Positions 6,777 to 14,448 of a DNA stretch of 16,834 nt are shown here, piece after piece (positions within the stretch are counted from its first letter, which is position 1; each line of letters begins with the position of its first letter). The notes under the pieces were generated by a model. It was not told where the DNA came from and ran no database searches. It saw only the letters and a program-made list of their open reading frames with translations. Source of the stretch: an uncultured Oscillospiraceae bacterium (GTDB lineage: Bacteria > Bacillota > Clostridia > Oscillospirales > Oscillospiraceae); the NCBI GenBank assembly GCA_934590505.1, contig CAKTPC010000037.1, positions 1-16,834 on the forward strand, given 5' to 3'. The translations under genes were made by a program, and so were the position numbers.

Positions 6777-7598
6777 ATGGAAATGCCGAAGCTGTTCCAG
6801 ATCGGGGACATGGCGAAGCTGTTCCACATCAGTGTCAGCAGCCTGAGATATTACGAGAGCCTCGGCCTGCTGACGCCGGAGCGCGTAGACTCCGACACGG
6901 GCTACAGGTATTACAGCGTGCGCCAGTTCGAGGTACTCAATACCATACGCTATCTGCGCGAGCTTGACATGCCGCTGCCGGAGATATCAGACTTCATTAA
7001 AAACCGAGACATTGACAGGATGGAAGAGAAGCTGCGCCAGCAGAAGGCCGAGGTCGAAAGAAAACGGCTCGAGCTGCAGCGCATCGAGCGGCGGATAGAC
7101 AACAACCTGCGCCGTATCCGCGACGCGCGTGACTCGGAGCTTGACGTGATAAAGTTTGTCCTAACTCCTGCAATGCGCATAGTGTGGATGGACGCGGCGC
7201 TGAAGATCAGCAGCCCATTGGACATGGAAATGCCGATCCGTGAGCTTGAGCAGTCACAGACTGAGACTGCATTGTTTCTCGGCAAGGTCGGCGTCGGGAT
7301 ATTGGCAGAAAATCTCAATGCGGGAAACTTTGAGCAGTATGACGGGGTGTTCCTAATTCTTGACGATGAGGATAGATTCGACGGAAAGACCGTTATTCTG
7401 ACTGAGACGCAGTGTGTGTCGGTGCGCTTTCGCGGCAGCCACACGGAGGCCGCCGCGCAGTACCGGAGGCTCATGGAGCATATCCGCGCGCATGGGATGA
7501 AGCCGTCCGGATTCTCGCGCGAGATAACGATGATCGACTACGGCATCACAAGCGACAGAGAGAAGTTTGTCACAGAGATAAGCATACCGGTTGTATAA
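6777..7598 (+). CDS. MerR family regulator with GyrI-like effector domain (BmrR type)
   Basis: The 273-residue transcription regulator begins with the MerR winged helix (FQIGDMAKLFHISVSSLRYY at 7-26, then ESLGLLTPERVD and GYRYYSVRQF). A coiled-coil dimerisation helix follows (about 80-120, DRMEEKLRQQKAEVERKRLE). The C-terminal effector-binding domain (about 125-273) ends with FSREITMIDYGITSDREKFV, as in BmrR/TipA GyrI-like domains that bind lipophilic cationic compounds. It starts four bases after the MATE stop and has AGAGGG eight bases upstream, so the pair is co-transcribed. It should bind the dyad at 5364-5384 and activate the operon by untwisting an over-long spacer, as known for the family. 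A second in-frame ATG at 6783 is possible. Confidence 0.94.
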   Translation: MEMPKLFQIGDMAKLFHISVSSLRYYESLGLLTPERVDSDTGYRYYSVRQFEVLNTIRYLRELDMPLPEISDFIKNRDIDRMEEKLRQQKAEVERKRLELQRIERRIDNNLRRIRDARDSELDVIKFVLTPAMRIVWMDAALKISSPLDMEMPIRELEQSQTETALFLGKVGVGILAENLNAGNFEQYDGVFLILDDEDRFDGKTVILTETQCVSVRFRGSHTEAAAQYRRLMEHIRAHGMKPSGFSREITMIDYGITSDREKFVTEISIPVV

Positions 7599-7608
7599 AT
7601 ACAGAATC

Positions 7609-7632
7609 GACCCCGCCGGGTTCGGCGGGGTC
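7609..7632. terminator. Terminator between MerR and carboxypeptidase genes
   Basis: A perfect 10-bp GC-rich stem, GACCCCGCCG (7609-7618) and CGGCGGGGTC (7623-7632), with a 4-nt loop. It lies between convergent genes with only short T-rich flanks on either side. Confidence 0.75.
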
Positions 7633-7636
7633 AAGT

Positions 7637-8785
7637 TTATATCGCGAACATTCCTGCGGCAAGTCGGGTGAAGAAGCCGAAGAAACCGAGCCGCGGTACA
7701 TCCTCCGCGGCGCACACCGGCACCTCTGCTACGGTACGTCCGTCGGTGCTGACGGTCAGCGTACCGAGCCTGTCGCCTTTATGTACGGGGGCAGGCACAC
7801 TGCAGCGCAGTTCGAGTTCGTATTCCGGTTCGCCGCCCTTGGGAATCACGGCCACGCTGTCGCCAGTGTATTCGGCCTTGACGCTCTCGGCGTGGCCAAG
7901 CTCAACACGCACATCCGGGAGAGGTTCGCCGTCATTGAGCGGGCACAGGCGAAAGCTTGAAAAGGCGTAGTCAAGCAGCGTTTCCGCGTCCTTGTTGCGT
8001 GAGTCACTAGTCTCGCAGTGCATGACGACGGCGATGTATTCTACGCCGTTGCGCTCGGCGGTCGCGGAAAGGCAGTAGCGCGAGGTCGAGGTATAACCGG
8101 TCTTGAGCCCTGTGCAGCCGGGATACCAGTAGGCGAGCTTGTTGGTGTTGCTCAGCTCAAACTCCCCGCCGCGTATGCTGTCCATCCATATAGTTGTGTA
8201 GTCCTTTATAAGATCGTGCTTTATAAGCTCACGAGACATGAGCGCGACGTCGTAGGCGGTGGTGAAGTGCGCACCGTCGTCAAACAGCCCGCTGCAATTT
8301 GAGAAGTGCGTGTTCTCAAGCCCAAGCTCCGTCGCGCGCTTGTTCATGCGCTCGACGAACTTTTCCTCGGTGCCGCTTATGTGCTCCGCCATAGCGACAG
8401 CGCAGTCGTTTGCCGAGACGACCGCGATACACTTTAACATATCGCTGACGCTCATCTGCTCCCCGGCCTCGAGATACACGCAGCTTCCGCCGAAGGACGC
8501 TGCGCGCTCGCTGGCTATGACTGTGTCGTCAAGCCTGAGCCTGCCGGCCTCAATGTCCTCAACAATGAGCAGCATCGTCATGATCTTCGTGATGCTCGCG
8601 GGAAAGCCCGGCTCGTGCGCGTTCTTCTCATAGAGAACAGTTCCCGTTTCCTTTTCCATCAGGATCGCCGCAGGTGCGTTGATCTCCGGCTTGGCGCGCC
8701 CGCCGGAGTCAAGCGCCGAGGCTGTGGGGGAGGCGAGAGTAAATATTACCGATATGAAAATGACGAGCGGCAGCAGACGTTTCAT
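7637..8785 (-). CDS. D-alanyl-D-alanine carboxypeptidase (DacF/PBP5-like)
   Basis: The 382-residue serine peptidase removes the terminal D-Ala of peptidoglycan stem peptides outside the membrane. It has a signal peptide (KRLLPLVIFISVIFTLA, cleavage near residue 24). All three active-site motifs of the S11 family are present: SITK (64-67), SAN (124-126) and KTG (228-230, in GLKTGYTSTSRYC). A C-terminal beta domain (HKGDRLGTLTVSTDGRTV) is followed by a short hydrophobic/aromatic tail (PRLGFFGFFTRLAAGMF) that probably anchors it to the membrane, as in PBP5. GGAGGA lies five bases before the ATG. It stands alone, convergent with the MerR gene. Whether it acts in vegetative growth or sporulation cannot be decided here. 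Confidence 0.95.
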   Translation of the reverse strand: MKRLLPLVIFISVIFTLASPTASALDSGGRAKPEINAPAAILMEKETGTVLYEKNAHEPGFPASITKIMTMLLIVEDIEAGRLRLDDTVIASERAASFGGSCVYLEAGEQMSVSDMLKCIAVVSANDCAVAMAEHISGTEEKFVERMNKRATELGLENTHFSNCSGLFDDGAHFTTAYDVALMSRELIKHDLIKDYTTIWMDSIRGGEFELSNTNKLAYWYPGCTGLKTGYTSTSRYCLSATAERNGVEYIAVVMHCETSDSRNKDAETLLDYAFSSFRLCPLNDGEPLPDVRVELGHAESVKAEYTGDSVAVIPKGGEPEYELELRCSVPAPVHKGDRLGTLTVSTDGRTVAEVPVCAAEDVPRLGFFGFFTRLAAGMFAI

Positions 8786-8833
8786 AGCGTTCCTCCATGC
8801 GGCGCATGCCGCAATAAAAAAGTCGTAAAGATT

Positions 8834-8880
8834 TTTGCTGCGATGAGCTGAGCTTCTTGATTAAAGCTATGTGCAGCAAA
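8834..8880 (-). other. Structured leader of the carboxypeptidase mRNA
   Basis: TTTGCTGC (8834-8841) pairs with GCAGCAAA (8873-8880). Inside it AGCTT (8851-8855) pairs with AAGCT (8864-8868). This nested hairpin lies within the ~110-nt leader between the predicted start (about 8899) and the ATG. On the minus strand an AATCTTT and later TTTTTT tract follow, so a weak attenuator is possible. Confidence 0.35.
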
Positions 8881-8905
8881 CCGTATCTATGTTCCGGTTT
8901 ACAAA

Positions 8906-8934
8906 ATTATGGAAATTTCGAGCGAATACGACAA
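8906..8934 (-). promoter_or_regulatory. Predicted promoter of the carboxypeptidase gene
   Basis: Minus-strand TTGTCG (8934-8929), a 17-bp spacer, then CATAAT (8911-8906). Matches are 4/6 and 5/6 to the vegetative consensus. Transcription would start near 8899. Confidence 0.45.
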
Positions 8935-8981
8935 AATATTCAATACCGGCGTATAGCGCCGAATGCTGATGGCACGGGGAG

Positions 8982-9011
8982 TTTTTAACACTTTCAACAG
9001 GGTTTTCAACA
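8982..9011 (+). repeat. Three short direct repeats resembling DnaA boxes
   Basis: TTTTTAACA (8982-8990), CTTTCAACA (8991-8999) and TTTTCAACA (9003-9011) are clustered in the intergenic region. The last differs at one position from the loose DnaA-box consensus TTWTNCACA. CGGTTTACA also occurs twice in this intergenic region (8895-8903 and 9049-9057), with a CGGTTTATG at 9075-9083. Function unknown; AT-rich chance similarity is possible. Confidence 0.35.
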
Positions 9012-9122
9012 CAAAGAAATGAATAAAATGTTACCGGGTCGCTGAATTCGGTTTACATAAAAACAAAGCCTGCTCGGTTTATGCTTTCTTCAATCGCGCG
9101 TCAAAAATTTACAAATCACATA

Positions 9123-9152
9123 TTGACGGCAACAAACGCCGCAGAGTACAAT
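9123..9152 (+). promoter_or_regulatory. Promoter of the AI-2E-family permease gene
   Basis: TTGACG (9123-9128), an 18-bp spacer and TACAAT (9147-9152). Transcription should start near 9159, giving a ~34-nt leader. GGAGG at 9178-9182 lies ten bases before the ATG. Confidence 0.65.
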
Positions 9153-9192
9153 AAACTATACAAAAGAAGCTGGCATTGGAGGAAAGCCGTAT

Positions 9193-10470
9193 ATGAGACG
9201 ACCGTTCAGATGGGATAAAAAGTATCTCTATTGGGGCATAACAGCGTTCTGCGTTGTTGCCGCGGCGATACTGTTTTATATGGCGCTCAACTACATCGGC
9301 GCTGTCGGCAGCGCGATAGGTGCGCTCGTTAAGATACTCAGCCCGTTTATCTGGGGGCTTGTAATAAGCTATCTGATCGGGCCGCTCGTACGCACGCTTG
9401 AAAATAAGGTGTTTCGTCCGCTGGCGTCCAAGCTCTATAAGAAGAACAAGCGTTCCGACGGGCACGGCTTTGCACGCGGCATGTCCATTCTGTTTTCTGA
9501 GATCATAATGCTGGCGGTCATAGCGGCATTGATCTACCTCATCATCCCGCAGCTGTACAGCAGCATTGAGACGATCGTTGTCAACAGCCCGACTTACATA
9601 GACAACGGCACACAGTGGCTGACAAGACTGCTGGAGGACTACCCGGAGATCGAGCAGTACGCAGTCCAGACGCTGGGTGATGTGAACGAATTCCTCGCAA
9701 ACTGGCTCAAGAACACCGTGCTCCCCGGTCTCGGCAACCTTATCACCAATGTCGGCGCGGGTGTGTACTATGTCGTGATGGCGGTGTATAATCTCATTAT
9801 CGGCATCATCGTCTCGGTCTATATGCTCGGCAGCAAGGAGACCTTCAAGGCAAACGCCAAGCGCGTCATGTATACGCTCTTCTCCGTCGAGACCGTGAAG
9901 AAGATATTTGACGGGCTTGACTTCACCGATAAAACCTTCATGGGCTTCATAAACGGCAAGATTCTCGACTCTGCTATCATCGGCCTTATCTGCTACATCG
10001 GCTGCGTCCTGCTGCGCATGCCCTATGCGCTGCTGATAAGCGTCATCGTCGGCGTGACGAATATAATCCCGTTCTTCGGCCCGTTCATCGGCGCTGTGCC
10101 GAGCGCGCTGCTGGTGCTGCTGGTCGATCCGTTCAAATGCCTGATATTCGTTATCTTCATCATCGTGCTCCAGCAGGTCGACGGCAACATCATCGGCCCG
10201 AAGGTGCTCGGCAGCTCCATCGGCATCAACGGCTTCTGGGTCATGTTCTCCATCATCCTCGGCGCGGGGCTGTTCGGCTTCTGGGGAATGCTCCTCGGCG
10301 TGCCGGTGTTCGTCGTTGTCTATACGCTTATCAATAACCTCATTGACAGAAAGCTCAAGCGCAGCGACCTGCCGTATGAGACGGAGGACTATATGGATGT
10401 CGATTATATCGACCCTGCAACTCTCCAGCCCGTGAAGCACGGAGAGAAAGAACCCAGCGAAAAGGCGTAA
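9193..10470 (+). CDS. AI-2E family transporter (PF01594 type)
   Basis: The 425-residue membrane protein has helices at about 12-35 and 38-62, a long extracytoplasmic/helical middle section, and a C-terminal membrane bundle. Family signatures are NIIPFFGPFIGAVPSALLVL (about 289-308) and LQQVDGNIIGPKVLGSSIG (about 325-343), then GLFGFWGMLLGVPVFVVVY. The family includes exporters of the autoinducer AI-2 (TqsA) and Na+/H+ or other solute transporters, so the substrate here is open. The acidic C-terminal tail (ETEDYMDVDYIDPATLQ) is cytoplasmic. It is a monocistronic unit with a clear promoter and terminator, just before the heat-shock operon. Confidence 0.92.
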   Translation: MRRPFRWDKKYLYWGITAFCVVAAAILFYMALNYIGAVGSAIGALVKILSPFIWGLVISYLIGPLVRTLENKVFRPLASKLYKKNKRSDGHGFARGMSILFSEIIMLAVIAALIYLIIPQLYSSIETIVVNSPTYIDNGTQWLTRLLEDYPEIEQYAVQTLGDVNEFLANWLKNTVLPGLGNLITNVGAGVYYVVMAVYNLIIGIIVSVYMLGSKETFKANAKRVMYTLFSVETVKKIFDGLDFTDKTFMGFINGKILDSAIIGLICYIGCVLLRMPYALLISVIVGVTNIIPFFGPFIGAVPSALLVLLVDPFKCLIFVIFIIVLQQVDGNIIGPKVLGSSIGINGFWVMFSIILGAGLFGFWGMLLGVPVFVVVYTLINNLIDRKLKRSDLPYETEDYMDVDYIDPATLQPVKHGEKEPSEKA

Positions 10471-10483
10471 ATTAAACCGGTTT

Positions 10484-10525
10484 TGAACATAGCTCCTTCG
10501 GCAAATGCCGAAGGAGCTATGTTCA
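10484..10525 (+). terminator. Rho-independent terminator of the AI-2E permease gene
   Basis: A perfect 19-bp stem (10484-10502 with 10507-10525; core AGCTCCTTCGGC/GCCGAAGGAGCT) has a 4-nt AAAT loop and is followed by TATTT. It insulates the heat-shock operon. Confidence 0.85.
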
Positions 10526-10586
10526 TATTTGCGCAAAAACTTCTTGTATTTTCTGTGAATTATATATAAGAAGGCCGACGAAACTA

Positions 10587-10615
10587 TTGACAAAGAAGCG
10601 TGACGATGGTATATT
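10587..10615 (+). promoter_or_regulatory. SigA promoter of the hrcA-grpE-dnaK-dnaJ operon
   Basis: Consensus TTGACA (10587-10592), an exact 17-bp spacer and TATATT (10610-10615). The last two bases of the -10 are the first two of the CIRCE operator, so HrcA bound to CIRCE would block the polymerase directly. Confidence 0.88.
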
Positions 10616-10640
10616 AGCACTCGAAAGGCAAGAGTGCCAA
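10614..10640 (+). promoter_or_regulatory. CIRCE operator (HrcA binding site)
   Basis: TTAGCACTC (10614-10622), nine bases, then GAGTGCCAA (10632-10640). This matches the CIRCE consensus TTAGCACTC-N9-GAGTGCTAA with one mismatch in the right arm. A perfect right half-site GAGTGCTAA follows at 10655-10663. Confidence 0.93.
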
Positions 10641-10683
10641 CAGTCAAATGCGGTGAGTGCTAAAAAGGTTCGGCAGGTATAAA

Positions 10684-11772
10684 ATGGCGATCAGTGAGAG
10701 AAAAAAGAAAATACTTGCAGCAGTCGTCGATGAGTATATCCAGACCGCTGAGCCTGTCGGCAGCAAGACCATTGCGCAGACTGCCGGGCTCGGCTGCTCC
10801 TCCGCCACTATAAGAAACGAGCTTGCAGAGCTTGTAAGCCTCGGCTATCTAGAACAGCCGCACACCTCAGCCGGACGCGTCCCGACCCCAAAGGGGTACA
10901 GGATGTATGTAAACGAACTCATGCAGCGGCAGAAGCTCAGCACTGAGGAGACGGAGGACATTAACCGCCGCATGAATCAGCGCCTTCAGCAGCTTGATGA
11001 TACGATCGGCGATATAAGCCGCCTTGCCTCGCAGCTTACCGATTATCCGGCGCTTGCGCTCACAACGCGCACCGCCGTGATGATAAAGCGCGTTGACCTC
11101 ATCTATGTTGACGCAAACACCTTTATCATCGTCCTGATGCTCAGCGACAATTCCGTTAAAAGCAAGCTCGTGCATCTTCCGCTTTCGGTAGATCAGCGGC
11201 TCGTCCAGCGGCTCTCGGCACTGTTCAACTCCAACTTCACCGATATCACCGAGGACCAGATCACCTCGCTTCTGATAAACACCACCGAGCGCGCAGCGGA
11301 CGATACGATAGGTTTGACCTCCGTTATCTCCGCTTTTGCGATAGAAGTCCTCAGCGGCGCGCATGCCACCTCCGCTTATGTGACGGGCGAGAACCGGCTG
11401 CTCAATCAGCCGGAGTACCGTGACCCGGACAAAGCGCATAAGCTCATGGGCTATCTTTCCAGCGGAGGATACATCCTCCCGCCAGAGGAGCTTGGAGCCG
11501 ATGCAGGCATCAAGGTGCTCATAGGCCCGGAGAACGTGGCTGAGGAGCTGAAGGATTCAAGCGTCGTCATCGCGAGCTATGATGCGGGCGACAACACCCG
11601 CGGGCTGATCGGCGTGGTCGGGCCGACGAGGATGGATTATTCCGCGGTCGCCGCGAAGCTCAGCATACTTGCCGCGGGGCTCTCGCGCAGGCTCGGCAGC
11701 GGTGAGACGCCGCCGGAAGGCATGCACAACAAACTGATAATCAAGGGAGATGACCACAATGAGCAAGGATAA
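10684..11772 (+). CDS. hrcA: Heat-inducible transcription repressor HrcA
   Basis: HrcA dimers bind CIRCE and repress class I heat-shock genes; GroEL helps keep HrcA active, so titration of chaperone by misfolded protein releases repression. The 362-residue protein starts MAISERKKKILAAVVDEYIQ with the winged helix PVGSKTIAQ, SSATIRNELAELVSLGYLEQ and PHTSAGRVPTPKGYRMYV, all hallmarks of the family. The GAF-like core and insertion follow, ending with VIASYDAGDNTRGLIGVVGP and RMDYSAVAAKL. The ATG at 10684 is preferred. An upstream in-frame GTG (10657) lies inside the extra CIRCE half-site and would add nine unconserved residues. The 3' end overlaps grpE by 14 bases, implying translational coupling. 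Confidence 0.96.
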   Translation: MAISERKKKILAAVVDEYIQTAEPVGSKTIAQTAGLGCSSATIRNELAELVSLGYLEQPHTSAGRVPTPKGYRMYVNELMQRQKLSTEETEDINRRMNQRLQQLDDTIGDISRLASQLTDYPALALTTRTAVMIKRVDLIYVDANTFIIVLMLSDNSVKSKLVHLPLSVDQRLVQRLSALFNSNFTDITEDQITSLLINTTERAADDTIGLTSVISAFAIEVLSGAHATSAYVTGENRLLNQPEYRDPDKAHKLMGYLSSGGYILPPEELGADAGIKVLIGPENVAEELKDSSVVIASYDAGDNTRGLIGVVGPTRMDYSAVAAKLSILAAGLSRRLGSGETPPEGMHNKLIIKGDDHNEQG

Positions 11773-12376
11773 GAAGGAAGAAAAGCAGCAGACGGCTCCA
11801 GCCGCCGATGAAATAAAGGAAGAGGTCAAGACTGAGGAGCCAGAGATCGAAGCCAAGGAAACCGACGGCAAGAAGCCGGATGCGGAAAAATCCGAAGAGA
11901 AGAAGCCTGAAGAGAAAAAAGGCAAGGAAAAGAAAGAAGAAAAGAAGCCCGACCTCAAGGCGGAAATGGACGCGCTTAATGACAAGTACCTGCGTATCTG
12001 TGCCGAGTATGATAACTTCCGCAAGCGCAGCCAGAAGGAAAAGGACAGCCTGTACGGAGATGTCAAGGCCGAAACGCTTAAGAAGTTCCTGCCGGTTTAT
12101 GATAATCTTGTCCGTGCGCTGGCACAGTCCACGGAGGACGAGGCTTACCGCCGCGGTGTTGAAATGATAATGAATCAGTTCAACGTCACGATGGAAAAGC
12201 TTGGCGTGACCGAGATAGAGTGTCTCGGCAAGAAGTTCGACCCCGCCTTCCACAACGCTGTTATGCACGTTGAGGATGAGGAAAAGGGCGAGAACGAGAT
12301 CGTCGAGGTGTTCCAGAAGGGCTTTATGATGGGCGATAAGGTAATACGCTTCGCCATGGTAAAGGTAGCGAACTGA
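11759..12376 (+). CDS. grpE: Nucleotide exchange factor GrpE
   Basis: GrpE dimers release ADP from DnaK. The 205-residue protein has a long Lys/Glu/Pro-rich leader (about 1-66). The coiled-coil helix follows (LNDKYLRICAEYDNFRKRSQ at 73-92), then LKKFLPVYDNLVRAL. The C-terminal beta wing has the family signature (GKKFDPAFHNAVMHVEDEE, then EVFQKGFMMGDKVIRFAMVK). The start is the ATG at 11759, with GGGAG nine bases upstream. An in-frame ATG at 11750 is only one base after that site and is rejected. It overlaps the end of hrcA by 14 bases. A 192-bp gap containing a large imperfect palindrome separates it from dnaK. Confidence 0.96.
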   Translation: MSKDKKEEKQQTAPAADEIKEEVKTEEPEIEAKETDGKKPDAEKSEEKKPEEKKGKEKKEEKKPDLKAEMDALNDKYLRICAEYDNFRKRSQKEKDSLYGDVKAETLKKFLPVYDNLVRALAQSTEDEAYRRGVEMIMNQFNVTMEKLGVTEIECLGKKFDPAFHNAVMHVEDEEKGENEIVEVFQKGFMMGDKVIRFAMVKVAN

Positions 12377-12383
12377 CTTGGCC

Positions 12384-12461
12384 TTTTGCTTTGATACTTC
12401 CTCAGCCGCGCTCGCAGTACCTTGGTACAGCTTCGCTTGGCTTCGTCGTCTGAAAGCAAAA
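12384..12461. repeat. 78-nt imperfect palindrome between grpE and dnaK
   Basis: Outer arms TTTTGCTTT (12384-12392) and AAAGCAAAA (12453-12461) are exactly complementary. The centre is a perfect GTACC-TT-GGTAC (12417-12428). The intervening arms are partly complementary (AGCCGCGCTCGCA against a GCTTCGCTTGGCT segment). This is the form of a dispersed REP/MITE-like intergenic repeat rather than a terminator; no U tract follows directly. It could cause partial termination or set an mRNA processing point upstream of dnaK. Confidence 0.6.
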
Positions 12462-12568
12462 TCCCCGCGTCAGAATTAACACATCTAATTCAGCTATTAC
12501 CGCTTTGCGGTTTTAGTATATAAATTCTCAGTAAAAAACAAATCCACATATATCAGGAGGAATTCACA

Positions 12569-14431
12569 ATGGGTAAGATCATAGGAATAGATTTGGGCAC
12601 AACTAACAGCTGCGTAGCAGTCATGGAGGGCGGCGAAGCCGTCGTCATCGCAAACGCCGAAGGCGCACGTACCACTCCGTCTGTCGTTGCATTCGCAAAG
12701 ACCGGCGAGCGTATGGTAGGCCAGGTCGCAAAGCGCCAGGCCATCACCAACCCCGACCGTACCATCTCCTCGATCAAGCGTGAGATGGGCTCCAATTACA
12801 AGGTCAATATCGACAATAAGTCCTACACCCCGCAGGAGATCTCCGCAATGATCCTGCAGAAGCTGAAGGCCGACGCCGAAGCTTATATCGGCAGCCCCGT
12901 CACCGAGGCCGTCATCACCGTCCCCGCTTACTTCACCGACGCTCAGCGTCAGGCAACAAAGGATGCCGGCAAGATCGCGGGTCTCGACGTCAAGCGTATC
13001 ATCAATGAGCCGACCGCAGCCGCTCTGGCCTACGGTCTGGATAAGGAAAAGGCCGATCAGAAGATCATGGTCTACGACCTCGGCGGCGGCACCTTTGATG
13101 TCTCCGTTCTGGAGATCGGCGACGGCGTTATCGACGTTCTCGCGACCGCCGGCAACAACCGCCTCGGCGGCGATGACTTCGACGCCTGCATCACCGATTA
13201 CCTCGTCTCTGAGTTCAAAAAGACCGAGGGCATCGACCTGAGCGCAGATAAGGTCGCAATGCAGAGACTGCGTGAGGCAGCCGAGAAGGCAAAGGTCGAG
13301 CTCTCCAGCGTGACCACCTCCAACATCAATCTGCCTTACATCACCGCAGATGCCACCGGCCCGAAGCACCTCGACGTTACTCTGAGCCGTGCAAAGTTCA
13401 ATGAGCTGACCCACCACCTCGTCGAAAAGACCAGCGGCCCTGTGAAGCAGGCTCTGTCCGATGCAGGCCTCAAGCCCAGCGACATCACCAAGGTTCTGCT
13501 CGTCGGCGGCTCCAGCCGTATCCCCGCAGTTCAGGACATGGTCAAGTCCCTTATCGGCAAGGAAGGCTTCAAGGGTATCAACCCCGATGAGTGCGTTGCT
13601 ATCGGCGCAGCTATCCAGGGCGGCGTTCTGACCGGCGACGTTGAGGGCATCGTCCTCGTCGACGTCACTCCTCTGTCCCTCGGCATTGAGACCCTCGGCG
13701 GCGTGTTCACCAAGCTCATCGAGCGCAACACCTCCATCCCCACCAGAAAGAGCCAGGTCTTCTCCACCGCGGCGGACAACCAGACCTCCGTTGAGGTCAA
13801 CGTCCTGCAGGGCGAGCGCGAGATGGCCGCTTACAACAAGAGCCTCGGCCGCTTCCATCTGGACGGCATCGCCCCGGCACGCCGCGGCGTTCCTCAGATC
13901 GAAGTCACCTTTGATATAGACGCGAACGGCATTGTCAACGTCTCCGCAAAGGATCTCGGCACCGGCAAAGAGCAGCATATCACCATCACCGCTTCCTCCA
14001 ATATGTCCAAGGAGGACATTGACAAGGCAGTCAAGGAAGCCGAGATGTACGCTGCCGAGGATGCAAAGCGCAAGGAAGAGGTCGATGTTCGCAACCAGGG
14101 CGACCAGATGGTCTATCAGACCGAAAAGACCCTCAACGAAATGGGCGACAAGCTCGATGCTGCCGACAAGAGCGAAGTCGAGACCAAGCTCTCCGCACTC
14201 AAGCAGGCACTCACCGGCACTGACACCGCAGCCATCAAGGCCGCGACCGAGGAGCTGACTCAGGCCTTCTACAAGGTCTCCGAGAAGCTGTATCAGGCAG
14301 CGGGCGGCGCACAGGGAGCAGGCTTTGATCCCAGCCAGGCTGGCGGCACTAACCCCGGCGCAGGCGCACAGGGCGGTCAGGACTACTACGACGCTGACTA
14401 CACCGTCGTGGATGACGACAACAAGAAGTAA
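12569..14431 (+). CDS. dnaK: Molecular chaperone DnaK (Hsp70)
   Basis: The 620-residue chaperone binds exposed hydrophobic segments in an ATP cycle driven by DnaJ and reset by GrpE. The nucleotide-binding domain opens IIGIDLGTTNSCVAVMEGG. It includes the adenosine motif VYDLGGGTFDVSVLEIGDG (about 168-186) and the conserved VLLVGGSSRIPAVQ. The hydrophobic linker (VLVDVTPLSLGIETLGG) lies near 362-378. The substrate-binding domain has GIPPAPRG-like IAPARRGVPQIEVTF, and a lid follows. The tail is YYDADYTVVDDDNKK. The ATPase domain lacks the ~24-residue insertion of Gram-negative homologues, as expected for Firmicutes. A strong AGGAGG lies eight bases before the ATG. Codon use is markedly C-ended, consistent with high expression. 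Confidence 0.98.
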   Translation: MGKIIGIDLGTTNSCVAVMEGGEAVVIANAEGARTTPSVVAFAKTGERMVGQVAKRQAITNPDRTISSIKREMGSNYKVNIDNKSYTPQEISAMILQKLKADAEAYIGSPVTEAVITVPAYFTDAQRQATKDAGKIAGLDVKRIINEPTAAALAYGLDKEKADQKIMVYDLGGGTFDVSVLEIGDGVIDVLATAGNNRLGGDDFDACITDYLVSEFKKTEGIDLSADKVAMQRLREAAEKAKVELSSVTTSNINLPYITADATGPKHLDVTLSRAKFNELTHHLVEKTSGPVKQALSDAGLKPSDITKVLLVGGSSRIPAVQDMVKSLIGKEGFKGINPDECVAIGAAIQGGVLTGDVEGIVLVDVTPLSLGIETLGGVFTKLIERNTSIPTRKSQVFSTAADNQTSVEVNVLQGEREMAAYNKSLGRFHLDGIAPARRGVPQIEVTFDIDANGIVNVSAKDLGTGKEQHITITASSNMSKEDIDKAVKEAEMYAAEDAKRKEEVDVRNQGDQMVYQTEKTLNEMGDKLDAADKSEVETKLSALKQALTGTDTAAIKAATEELTQAFYKVSEKLYQAAGGAQGAGFDPSQAGGTNPGAGAQGGQDYYDADYTVVDDDNKK

Positions 14432-14448
14432 TTCCCATGCAAAATATC

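Noticed and set aside
5906..6829. A 307-codon open frame antisense to the MATE gene
   Set aside because: Same reverse-of-membrane-protein composition and no start signals.
9109..10647. A 512-codon open frame antisense to the AI-2E permease gene
   Set aside because: Highly charged His/Asp/Arg/Glu-rich translation typical of the reverse of a membrane-protein gene; it also runs through the terminator and the heat-shock promoter.
10657..10683. GTG start extending HrcA by nine residues
   Set aside because: The GTG lies within the extra CIRCE half-site, and family conservation begins at MAISERKKKIL from the ATG at 10684.
12499..12514. Small hairpin ACCGC/GCGGT followed by TTT before dnaK as a terminator
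   Set aside because: Only five base pairs with a 3-nt loop and a very short T tract; too weak, and it would sit inside an essential operon.
12497..12524. A separate dnaK promoter (TTACCG, 16 bp, TATAAA)
   Set aside because: The -35 is poor and there is no CIRCE near it; not strong enough to list.
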